NCBI GenBank assembly: GCA_013044075.1
Contig: JABEVG010000059.1
Location: forward strand, 1-64,000
DNA length: 64,000 nt
Direction of reading: 5' to 3'
Source: Gallionella sp.
Lineage (GTDB): Bacteria; Pseudomonadota; Gammaproteobacteria; Burkholderiales; Gallionellaceae
Shown here: positions 17,164-24,258 of the stretch, piece by piece
Numbering within the stretch: position 1 is the stretch's first letter
Layout: each line of letters begins with the position of its first letter
Translations under genes and position numbers: made by a program
The notes under the pieces: model-generated
What the model saw: the letters and a program-made list of their open reading frames with translations, nothing else
Told to the model about the DNA's origin: nothing
The model's database searches: none

Positions 17164-17216
17164 TTTATACTTGCATTTTTGTTTATGTATGAACTTGTGC
17201 ATAGGCACTGATCAAT

Positions 17217-17242
17217 AAAAAAGGACACCTTGCGGTGTCCTT
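17217..17242 (-). terminator. intrinsic terminator of amtB
   Basis: Nine-base arms AAGGACACC and GGTGTCCTT around TTGC. Read on the minus strand the hairpin is followed by TTTTTT. It lies 39 bases after the amtB stop and separates that operon from the small-protein promoter. Confidence 0.88.
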
Positions 17243-17280
17243 GAAACTGAAGCGGGATGCTTCAGGGGAGGAGGAGATTT

Positions 17281-18765
17281 TTAGAGGTTGTATGCACGCT
17301 CGCCATGCGACGCAGTATCCAAACCTTCGCGCTCTTCTTCCGCAGTAACACGCAGACCGATGACCAGATCAACGACTTTGTAGCAGATGAAAGCAACCAC
17401 ACCCGACCAGATAACAGTAGTCAATACGGCTTGGGCTTGAATCCAAACTTGCGCGCCCATTTCTGTATCAACCGCTTTGTTTGCCACATAGTCTGTGATA
17501 CCGGTGCCGCCCATACTCCAACCATTGAATACACCAGTCAGCAACGCGCCCGTGATACCGCCAATGCCGTGAATACCGAACACATCCAACGCATCATCCG
17601 CACCCAGCATTTTCTTCAAGCCAGTTACGCCCCAGAAGCACACCACACCTGCCAATGCACCGATTGCCATGCCGCCACCCACACCGACCCAACCACATGC
17701 CGGAGTGATCGCCACCAGGCCAGCGACCGCACCCGATACCGCACCTAACATTGATGGATGACCTTTCAACAACCATTCAGCCAGTGTCCAGGTTAAAGCC
17801 GCCGCCGCAGTTGCATCCAAGGTATTGATGAATGCCAGAGCTGCTGTTCCATTCGCTTCCAGCGCAGAGCCTGCATTGAAGCCGAACCAGCCCACCCACA
17901 ACAACGACGCGCCTATCATGGTCATCACCAAGCTATGAGGTGCCATGGGCTCTTTACCGTAACCGATACGTTTGCCCACCATGATCGCGCCGACCAGACC
18001 CGCGATCGCCGCGTTGATGTGAACCACAGTACCGCCGGCAAAGTCCAGCGCGCCCTTCTGGAATAACCAGCCAGCCTTGGCAGTTTCTGTCACCAAAGTT
18101 GCCGCATCGGTAATCGCATCAGGGCCGGTCCAGAACCACACCATGTGTGCAATAGGCAAGTAAGCGAAGGTGAACCACAGCGCGGAGAACAACATCACCG
18201 CACCAAACTTCATCCGTTCCGCGAATGCACCAACGACCAATGCAACCGTAATTGCCGCGAACGTGCCTTGGAATGCAACGAATACGAACTCAGGCAATAC
18301 CACGCCTTTGCTAAATGTTGCCGCATTCGCCACGCTACCCGCCACCGGATCAAAGATGCCCTTTAGGAACAAGCGATCAAAGCCACCGAAAAATGCATTA
18401 CCCTCGGTAAACGCGATTGAGTAACCGTAGATCGCCCACAGCACGATGATCAGGGCGAAGATGCTGAACACTTGCATCAGGATGGACAGCATGTTTTTGC
18501 TGCGCACCAGGCCACCGTAGAACAACGCCAAACCGGGGATGGACATCATGATGACCAGCAAGGTCGCCACCAACATCCACGCGGTGTCGCCCTTATTGGG
18601 CACGGGTGCGGCGACCGCAGAGGCGGCATCCGCCACGGCTGCAACAGCAGCGGGTGTAGTAGCGGCAACCGCCGAAGTCGCCATCGCCATTTCGTCGGCA
18701 TACACTGTTGCGGAAAGCCCGCTCAGCACGGCCAGCAGCGCGAATAATGCAAATAACTTCCTCAT
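17281..18765 (-). CDS. amtB: ammonium transporter
   Basis: 494 residues with a signal peptide (to about TVYA, residue 23), an Ala-rich periplasmic linker and the 11-helix Amt domain. Signature segments are ALFYGGLVRSKN, GGTVVHINAAIAGLVGA (pore His) and DVFGIHGIGGITGALLTGVF (second pore His). The C-terminal tail (EEEREGLDTASHGERAYNL) is the PII-binding element, so transport is expected to be blocked by the GlnK encoded 12 bases upstream. Start supported by AAGGAG. It is the last gene of the porin-glnK-amtB operon and ends at a terminator. Confidence 0.97.
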   Translation of the reverse strand: MRKLFALFALLAVLSGLSATVYADEMAMATSAVAATTPAAVAAVADAASAVAAPVPNKGDTAWMLVATLLVIMMSIPGLALFYGGLVRSKNMLSILMQVFSIFALIIVLWAIYGYSIAFTEGNAFFGGFDRLFLKGIFDPVAGSVANAATFSKGVVLPEFVFVAFQGTFAAITVALVVGAFAERMKFGAVMLFSALWFTFAYLPIAHMVWFWTGPDAITDAATLVTETAKAGWLFQKGALDFAGGTVVHINAAIAGLVGAIMVGKRIGYGKEPMAPHSLVMTMIGASLLWVGWFGFNAGSALEANGTAALAFINTLDATAAAALTWTLAEWLLKGHPSMLGAVSGAVAGLVAITPACGWVGVGGGMAIGALAGVVCFWGVTGLKKMLGADDALDVFGIHGIGGITGALLTGVFNGWSMGGTGITDYVANKAVDTEMGAQVWIQAQAVLTTVIWSGVVAFICYKVVDLVIGLRVTAEEEREGLDTASHGERAYNL

Positions 18766-18777
18766 CTCATTCTCCTT

Positions 18778-19125
<348 letters not shown>

Positions 19126-19143
19126 CTAGAGATTGACTGCTGC

Positions 19144-20325
19144 TTAAAACTGGTAAACGGCATCTATTGCGTAACTATGCTGGCTGTTGGTACCAAGTCC
19201 GCTGGATTGCAAAAACGAATTCTGGGTGGATTTATCCGCACGAAATTCGCCGCGCAATTCCAATGCTTTGCTCACCGCATAACCGACCGTCACCGTATTG
19301 GATGCCAGGTTCTGTGCTACGCCCGAACGGAATCCATTAGGGTCATCAAAAACTTCGTTACGGTAAGCAAGACGCCATGTGTCATTGAACTGGTAGTTGC
19401 CGTACAAGGCCAACGCATGCCATTTCGCATCTGTTCCCGCCACAACGGCATTCTGCTGCTTGCCGTTCGCATAATCGAACACGAATTTGAGCTGACTGCT
19501 TGCCGTGATGGTACCCACCATATCGAGATATCCCCGGTAACCATTTACATTCGAGACTGCGGATGTTTCCTGGCCGCCGTAATAAGTAGTCGCCAAAGAG
19601 AACATCGGGCTGGCCGTCACGGTCAAGTTCAACTCGGCCATCTTGCCGCCTTGCTGTGAGTTGACCTGATCGAAGCCGTTGTTCACACCGCCGATCAAAG
19701 TAAACACGTCACTGGCGACATAAGTTGCCCGCACACCCGTGTGAGTGTAAGGCCCCCAACCAAACATCCAGGCGCGTGAATAATTCATGTTGGATGGGCT
19801 GGTGATCAACTCGGCTCCCGCCAGTGTCGCAAACTTACCCGCCTGCACGTTAAGCGCGCCGGTTGCGTAGTTCATGAATGCCTGAGTGATGTCGGCATTG
19901 CCCGTGGTCAGACCAGTCGAGGCGATGGTGGGCGCATCTTGCCCGGCGGTGATATTCACCAGTCCGCCCAATCCTTCTTTAGGCAATTTAGAAATGATCA
20001 CCGCAGCCTGGTTAAAGTTGAAGCTGTTGAAGTTCTGCCCCGCGTTTGCTCCGGGCGTATCAAAAATCCGCGAGTTACCCGCTGCACCGCCTGTGATGCC
20101 GTTCGGAGTATGAGTTGTCGTAACCACACCCTGGTTGTTAGTAGCGAACAATCCGGTTGTGTCCATCTTGTTGTACGCCATATCCATATAGCCTGTGACG
20201 CTCAGACCGGAAGCATCAAAGACTTGCCCCAGAGTAGGCACTGCTGGCGCGACGGGCGCATCTTCTGCAAATGCGGAACTTGAGCAAGCCGCCAATACAC
20301 AAACTACGAGTGCTTTCTTTTTCAT
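19144..20325 (-). CDS. outer-membrane porin, BBP2/OmpL-like, in the glnK-amtB operon
   Basis: 393 residues with a signal peptide (MKKKALVVCVLAACSSSAFA) and a mature protein of repeated amphipathic strands ending in AIDAVYQF. GLSVTGYMDMAYNKMD at the start and the final strand match the putative beta-barrel porin-2 family. It probably forms a channel in the outer membrane; given the operon, passage of a nitrogen source is plausible but not shown. AAGGAAG precedes the ATG at 20325. A sigma-54 promoter about 60 bases upstream and tandem NtrC-like sites indicate nitrogen-limited expression. Confidence 0.82.
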   Translation of the reverse strand: MKKKALVVCVLAACSSSAFAEDAPVAPAVPTLGQVFDASGLSVTGYMDMAYNKMDTTGLFATNNQGVVTTTHTPNGITGGAAGNSRIFDTPGANAGQNFNSFNFNQAAVIISKLPKEGLGGLVNITAGQDAPTIASTGLTTGNADITQAFMNYATGALNVQAGKFATLAGAELITSPSNMNYSRAWMFGWGPYTHTGVRATYVASDVFTLIGGVNNGFDQVNSQQGGKMAELNLTVTASPMFSLATTYYGGQETSAVSNVNGYRGYLDMVGTITASSQLKFVFDYANGKQQNAVVAGTDAKWHALALYGNYQFNDTWRLAYRNEVFDDPNGFRSGVAQNLASNTVTVGYAVSKALELRGEFRADKSTQNSFLQSSGLGTNSQHSYAIDAVYQF

Positions 20326-20382
20326 GTCAACTTCCTTTCAGTTTTGGTTTTAAGGTGTGAAAGATTTCCACGCTCATACCAA

Positions 20383-20399
20383 AGCAGCATCCGTGCCAA
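20383..20399 (-). promoter_or_regulatory. sigma-54 promoter of porin-glnK-amtB
   Basis: Minus-strand TTGGCACGGATGCTGCT carries GG (20397-20396) and GC (20385-20384) ten bases apart, a close match to the RpoN consensus. The predicted start near 20372 gives a leader of about 47 bases. Confidence 0.85.
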
Positions 20400-20462
20400 T
20401 CTTTTTTGTCCTTACTATACAGATTGATAGCACGTATCTCAGCTAGTCTTAAAAATCATCCC

Positions 20463-20508
20463 GCACCAAAACGGGACGGGATTTTATGCGGATGCACTGC
20501 TGAAGCGC
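20463..20508. promoter_or_regulatory. tandem NtrC-like enhancer sites
   Basis: Two GCAC-N7-GTGC-like 15-base sites: GCACCAAAACGGGAC (20463-20477) and GCACTGCTGAAGCGC (20494-20508), centres 31 bp (three helical turns) apart. The centres are 85.5 and 116.5 bases from the promoter GC. The glnA promoter has sites at the same distances. They could also serve the divergent gene at 20650. Confidence 0.72.
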
Positions 20509-20551
20509 GCCGCTTTGCCTCGGTTATCCAAGCCCTGTAGAATCCGCCCTC

Positions 20552-20566
20552 GTTACATCTTGTAAC
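20552..20566. promoter_or_regulatory. palindrome upstream of the Gcw_chp-type gene
   Basis: GTTACA and TGTAAC arms around TCT, about 85 bases before the ATG at 20650. A possible operator; no regulator is assigned. Confidence 0.35.
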
Positions 20567-20649
20567 AAGTTAATCGCCGTGTTTAATACTGCCGTAACAG
20601 TCCGGGCATTCGCGCCCTGGCTGAATCACTACTTTAGGAGAGAGTTGGT

Positions 20650-21459
20650 ATGTTGTTAAAAAATAAGTTGTTCGTTTTCTGTCTCGGTTTTATCTTCGCT
20701 GCTCCCGCCTTTGCTGAAGATGTCCGGCTTGCAGACGAAGTCACCTCCGCTCTTAACGAAGAGTCTCCATTTACCTCCAACATCAACTTGACCAACAACT
20801 ATCTGTTACGCGGCATTTCGCTAACCGGCGGCAAACCGGCCATCCAGGGCGGTGCGGATTATGAGCGTGCGGGTTTTTATGTTGGTATCTGGGGTTCCAG
20901 CATCAGCATACTGGGGGACACGTATCAAGAATCCAAAGGCGCGGCTGGTGCAACCAACGGCGGCCTGGAACTGGATACCTATATCGGTTATAAGAAAAAG
21001 CTGGAGAACGACTTTTCGTATGACGTGGGCTTCCTGCGTTACAACTATCCCGGTAACTATGCTGCGGGTGCAACCAGTGCCAATACCAACGAAGTATATG
21101 GCGCAGCAGGCTACAAATGGATCACGGCAAAATATTCGTATAGCCTGGGCAACACTTTCGGCTACGCCAATACCACCGGCACCAACTACATGGAGTTGAA
21201 TGCGGTTTATCCCATCGAGCCTATCGGCATGGCGTTGGGTGCGCATTATGGCAAGCAGACTTTTGTCGGTACGGGGGCCATACTCAATGGGAATAGCCTG
21301 ACCTACAGCGACTACAGACTCAGCGTAACTAAAGAATTGGACGAGGAATTTGAATTCTCTCTGGCCTATAGCAAAACCAATGCAACTGCCGCTTACACCG
21401 TCCTTGGGCAAAACCTGGGTAAGGGAGCGATCATCGGAACGCTTACTCGCGTGTTCTAA
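20650..21459 (+). CDS. outer-membrane protein of the Gcw_chp/TorF-like family
   Basis: 269 residues with a signal peptide (MLLKNKLFVFCLGFIFAAPAFA). The segment SNINLTNNYLLRGISLTGGKPAIQGG is characteristic of the TIGR02001/Gcw_chp family of predicted barrels (SxxxT/NxYxxRGxS...PAxQGG pattern), and the protein ends in Phe after TLTRV. Members are frequently encoded beside glnK-amtB in betaproteobacteria. Here it is divergent from that operon and shares the intergenic region containing the NtrC-like sites. AGGAGAGAG precedes the ATG; no sigma-54 element with correct spacing is visible on the plus strand. Role not known. Confidence 0.82.
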   Translation: MLLKNKLFVFCLGFIFAAPAFAEDVRLADEVTSALNEESPFTSNINLTNNYLLRGISLTGGKPAIQGGADYERAGFYVGIWGSSISILGDTYQESKGAAGATNGGLELDTYIGYKKKLENDFSYDVGFLRYNYPGNYAAGATSANTNEVYGAAGYKWITAKYSYSLGNTFGYANTTGTNYMELNAVYPIEPIGMALGAHYGKQTFVGTGAILNGNSLTYSDYRLSVTKELDEEFEFSLAYSKTNATAAYTVLGQNLGKGAIIGTLTRVF

Positions 21460-21488
21460 CTACTTCAGCAATCGATCCAGTCGTTCTC

Positions 21489-21524
21489 AAATGCAGGCTG
21501 TCGTTCCACGATCAGCCTGCATTT
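21489..21524 (+). terminator. hairpin after the Gcw_chp-type gene
   Basis: Perfect 12-base arms AAATGCAGGCTG and CAGCCTGCATTT with a 12-base loop, 30 bases after the stop. The stem is strong but the following tract is only ATTTCAACC, so termination efficiency is uncertain. Confidence 0.6.
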
Positions 21525-21678
21525 CAACCAATCTCCCACCCTTCTCTTAAACAGTTCAGCCAAACGGAGCTGGGGTATCTCCATTCGCCCCAGGCGTAAG
21601 ATTTGAGGCCCAACGCACCGCGCAGATGAACCCGGTTTTTTGCTACACTCCCGCCACTATATCGCCGAGGAGTACACC

Positions 21679-21915
21679 ATGCTGAACGCCAAGATTTTTA
21701 ACGACCTATCCGAAAAGCTGCACGAGGCCGTCAACACCAGCCCCGCCAAAGACATCGAAAAAAATATGCGCGCACTGCTCGCGCAAGGGTTCTCCAAGCT
21801 GGACCTGGTCACGCGCGAAGAGTTCGATGTACAGGCACAAGTGCTGGCGCGGGCACGCGAGCAACTCACCGCACTGGAAGCACGCATCACTGAACTGGAA
21901 GCGCAGCGCAAATAA
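21679..21915 (+). CDS. ubiK: ubiquinone biosynthesis accessory factor
   Basis: 78 residues, almost entirely helical: a conserved N-terminal half (MLNAKIFNDLSEKLHEAV) with RALLAQGFSKLDLVTREEFDVQ, and a coiled-coil tail (VLARAREQLTALEARITELE). This is the BMFP/YqiC family, renamed UbiK for its role in aerobic ubiquinone synthesis with UbiJ. GAGGAG with good spacing decides the start at 21679 over the open codons upstream. Followed by comM on the same strand but separated by a REPIN-like element. Confidence 0.88.
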   Translation: MLNAKIFNDLSEKLHEAVNTSPAKDIEKNMRALLAQGFSKLDLVTREEFDVQAQVLARAREQLTALEARITELEAQRK

Positions 21916-21947
21916 ATTTTCATGTTGACCGACAATCTTTGGCGATT

Positions 21948-22074
21948 CGTCATACCCGCGCAGGCGGGTATCCAGCAAATAAAAATCTTCGCGCGCAGGA
22001 CGGCCAAAACCAGGTTTTGTCCACTGCGTGGAATCGCTTTGAATAATTGGATACCCGCCTGCGCGGGTATGACG
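21948..22074. repeat. REPIN-like pair of inverted palindromes before comM
   Basis: A 28-base palindromic unit, CGTCATACCCGCGCAGGCGG then GTATCCAG (21948-21975), recurs in opposite orientation at 22047-22074 with one mismatch. The 71 bases between contain a smaller hairpin (AAAACC/GGTTTT flanked by GGAC/GTCC). Two REP units in inverted orientation are the form moved by REP-associated tyrosine transposases; none is encoded in the window. The right unit ends five bases before the comM ATG. Confidence 0.82.
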
Positions 22075-22079
22075 GGCCG

Positions 22080-23576
22080 ATGAGCCTCGCCGTCCTCTAT
22101 AGCCGCGCCCTGTCCGGCATGGAGGCGGAACTGGTCACAGTCGAGGTGCATCTTGCCAACGGCCTGCCCAGCTTCACCATCGTTGGTTTGCCCGAGACCG
22201 AAGTCAAAGAAAGCAAAGATCGTGTGCGCGCGGCTTTGCAGAATTGCAACTTCGAGTTCCCCGCACGCCACATCACCGTCAACCTCGCTCCCGCCGATCT
22301 GCCCAAAGAAAGTGGGCGATTCGATCTGCCCATCGCACTGGGCATCCTGGCTGCCACCGGGCAGATTCCTTCCGACCGGCTCACCGAATATGAATACGCG
22401 GGCGAGCTGGCCTTGACCGGCGAACTGCGTGCGATACGCGGCGCGCTGGCGATGACTTATCGCGCCGCCAATTCCGGTCGCGCTTTCGTGCTGCCCGCCG
22501 TGAATGCGCCGGAAGCCGCGCTGGTCGAGGATGCCGTGGTGTATGCCGCGCAATCGTTGCTGCAAGTCGCCGCCCATCTGGCCGGGCGCGAACTGCTCAC
22601 ACGCTACGTTCCCAATCCGCAAGTCATCACGCCCAACTATCCCGACATGCGCGAAGTGAAAGGACAGACACAATCCAAACGCGCGCTGGAGATCGCCGCC
22701 GCCGGGGGACACAGCGTGTTGATGAGCGGCCCACCCGGAACGGGCAAGAGCATGTTGGCCGCGCGCTTTCCCGGAATCCTGCCGCAGATGACGCAACAGG
22801 AAGCCCTGGAAAGTGCCGCCATGCAATCGCTGGGCGGCACTTTCGAGATCGCGAACTGGAAACGACGGCCTTATCGCGCACCCCATCACACCGCATCTGC
22901 CGTGGCACTGGTCGGCGGCGGCAGCAACCCGCGTCCCGGCGAAATTTCCGTCGCGATGCACGGCGTTTTATTTTTGGACGAGCTGCCGGAATTCGATCGC
23001 AGTGTGTTGGAGGTATTGCGCGAACCGCTGGAGAGCGGTCGCATCACCATCTCGCGCGCCGCCCGCCGTGCCGATTTCCGCGCGCAGTTCCAGCTCGTCG
23101 CCGCAATGAACCACTGTCCCTGCGGCTATCTGGGTCACTACAACGGCAAGTGCCGCTGCACACCCGATCAGGTATCGCGCTATCGCGGCAAAATCTCCGG
23201 CCCGTTGCTGGACCGCATCGACATCCAGATCGAAGTCCCCGCTGTTCCGCAGGAAGACTTGCTCAAACAAGCAGACGGCGAAACCAGTGCGGCCATCCAG
23301 GCCCGCGTGGAAGCGGCGCGACAACGCCAACAAGCCAGACAAAACAAACCCAACGCTCAACTTTCCGTCACCGAGATCGACCGCTACTGCGCGCCGGACG
23401 CGCAAGGTGAGACTTTGCTGCGTCAGGCCATCACCCGCCTCAGCCTTTCCGCCCGTGCCTACCATCGCATCCTCAAGGTGGCGCGCACCATCGCCGATCT
23501 GGCCGGTAGCGAAAACATCCAGACCGCTCACATCGCCGAAGCCGTGCAGTATCGGCGTATGGATAAATCCGGGTAA
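22080..23576 (+). CDS. comM: YifB/ComM family AAA+ ATPase
   Basis: 498 residues. An N-terminal Lon-protease-like domain (about 1-170) is followed by the Mg-chelatase-type AAA+ module with Walker A GPPGTGKSMLAARF, Walker B GVLFLDELPEFDRSVLE and a zinc-like CPCGYLGHYNGKCRC segment. ComM is a hexameric helicase that promotes branch migration during integration of transformed DNA. The ATG at 22080 is reached directly from the REPIN palindrome; the sequence before it (GACGGGCCG) is a poor ribosome-binding site. Its presence, together with type IV pilus genes, is compatible with natural transformation. Confidence 0.93.
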   Translation: MSLAVLYSRALSGMEAELVTVEVHLANGLPSFTIVGLPETEVKESKDRVRAALQNCNFEFPARHITVNLAPADLPKESGRFDLPIALGILAATGQIPSDRLTEYEYAGELALTGELRAIRGALAMTYRAANSGRAFVLPAVNAPEAALVEDAVVYAAQSLLQVAAHLAGRELLTRYVPNPQVITPNYPDMREVKGQTQSKRALEIAAAGGHSVLMSGPPGTGKSMLAARFPGILPQMTQQEALESAAMQSLGGTFEIANWKRRPYRAPHHTASAVALVGGGSNPRPGEISVAMHGVLFLDELPEFDRSVLEVLREPLESGRITISRAARRADFRAQFQLVAAMNHCPCGYLGHYNGKCRCTPDQVSRYRGKISGPLLDRIDIQIEVPAVPQEDLLKQADGETSAAIQARVEAARQRQQARQNKPNAQLSVTEIDRYCAPDAQGETLLRQAITRLSLSARAYHRILKVARTIADLAGSENIQTAHIAEAVQYRRMDKSG

Positions 23577-23615
23577 TTCAAAACGGCGATGCACGGAAAT
23601 TGCCCCACACCACCA

Positions 23616-23636
23616 ATGCGCATATAATCTGCGCAT
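23616..23636. promoter_or_regulatory. ccdAB promoter embedded in a palindromic operator
   Basis: ATGCGCA and TGCGCAT form perfect seven-base arms around TATAATC, so the -10 hexamer TATAAT (23623-23628) sits in the centre of the palindrome. This is the expected layout for autorepression by an antitoxin or toxin-antitoxin complex. Confidence 0.72.
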
Positions 23637-23653
23637 CATTTATGGAGGCAATC

Positions 23654-23902
23654 ATGTCCAACATCCACTTCGACACCAGCGCACCCAAAAAAGCCACCAA
23701 TCTCAGCATCAATTCAGACTTGCTGCGTCAAGCCAAAGAGCTGCACATCAATCTTTCGCAAACCGTGGAAGACTATCTGGCGAGCGTGGTGCGGGAGGCG
23801 AAGCAACAGCAATGGCTGGCAGAAAATGCCGACTTCATCGCCGCATATAACGAACGGGTAGAGAAGGACGGGTTGCCATTGGCGCAATACCGTACCTTCT
23901 GA
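23654..23902 (+). CDS. ccdA: CcdA-family antitoxin
   Basis: 82 residues. The N-terminal part (KKATNLSINSDLLRQAKELHI) is a ribbon-helix-helix DNA-binding motif, and the C-terminal acidic part (WLAENADFIAAYNERVEKDG, then LPL) resembles the region of CcdA that wraps the toxin, including the Trp and the EKDGLPL motif seen in chromosomal CcdA. GGAGG precedes the ATG at 23654. It is followed two bases later by ccdB and preceded by a palindrome over its -10 box, so autoregulation is likely. Confidence 0.9.
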   Translation: MSNIHFDTSAPKKATNLSINSDLLRQAKELHINLSQTVEDYLASVVREAKQQQWLAENADFIAAYNERVEKDGLPLAQYRTF

Positions 23903-23904
23903 AG

Positions 23905-24225
23905 ATGGCTCGCTTCGACATCTATCCCAACCCGGGACAGACCAAGAAATCCGATGTGCCTTATCTGCTGGAGGTGCAGTGCGACCTATTGAGCCATCTG
24001 GATACGCGCATCGTCGTGCCGATGCGCAGGGTCGATCATTTTCCCAAGGTGGCACTGCCGCACAATCTTCTGCCGGTGTTTGATATTGAAGGCATCGCCT
24101 GTCTCATGGAGACACCAAAATTAGCGGCTGTCCCCGTCAAAATCCTTAAAACACCGGTCGCCTCCATCGCCAAGCACCATGCCAGTGTAACGGCTGCCCT
24201 GGATTTTCTGTTCCAGGGTTTTTGA
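23905..24225 (+). CDS. ccdB: CcdB-family toxin
   Basis: 106 residues with the CcdB pattern: a first strand RFDIYPNPG, then LLEVQCDLLSHLDTRIVVPM and LPVFDIEGIACLMETPKLAAV. In the F-plasmid toxin the last residues Trp-Gly-Ile are needed for poisoning DNA gyrase; here the end is Gln104-Gly105-Phe106, so the key Trp is replaced. It may be a weakened toxin or have another target. Immediately follows ccdA and ends 33 bases before metH. Confidence 0.9.
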   Translation: MARFDIYPNPGQTKKSDVPYLLEVQCDLLSHLDTRIVVPMRRVDHFPKVALPHNLLPVFDIEGIACLMETPKLAAVPVKILKTPVASIAKHHASVTAALDFLFQGF

Positions 24226-24258
24226 CCCAACCCGCGCGCGCCGACCCACATTAAAACC

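Noticed and set aside
17221-17242. GGACACC/GGTGTCC palindrome as an NtrC site for the small membrane protein
   Set aside because: Inner CACC and GGTG are four bases apart where NtrC sites have five, the centre is about 2.5 bases off the position seen at the other two promoters, and a U-run makes it a good amtB terminator.
20610-20640. Possible plus-strand sigma-54 element before the 20650 gene (CTGGCTGAATCACTACT)
   Set aside because: At the required spacing AC replaces GC, so the invariant -12 dinucleotide is missing.
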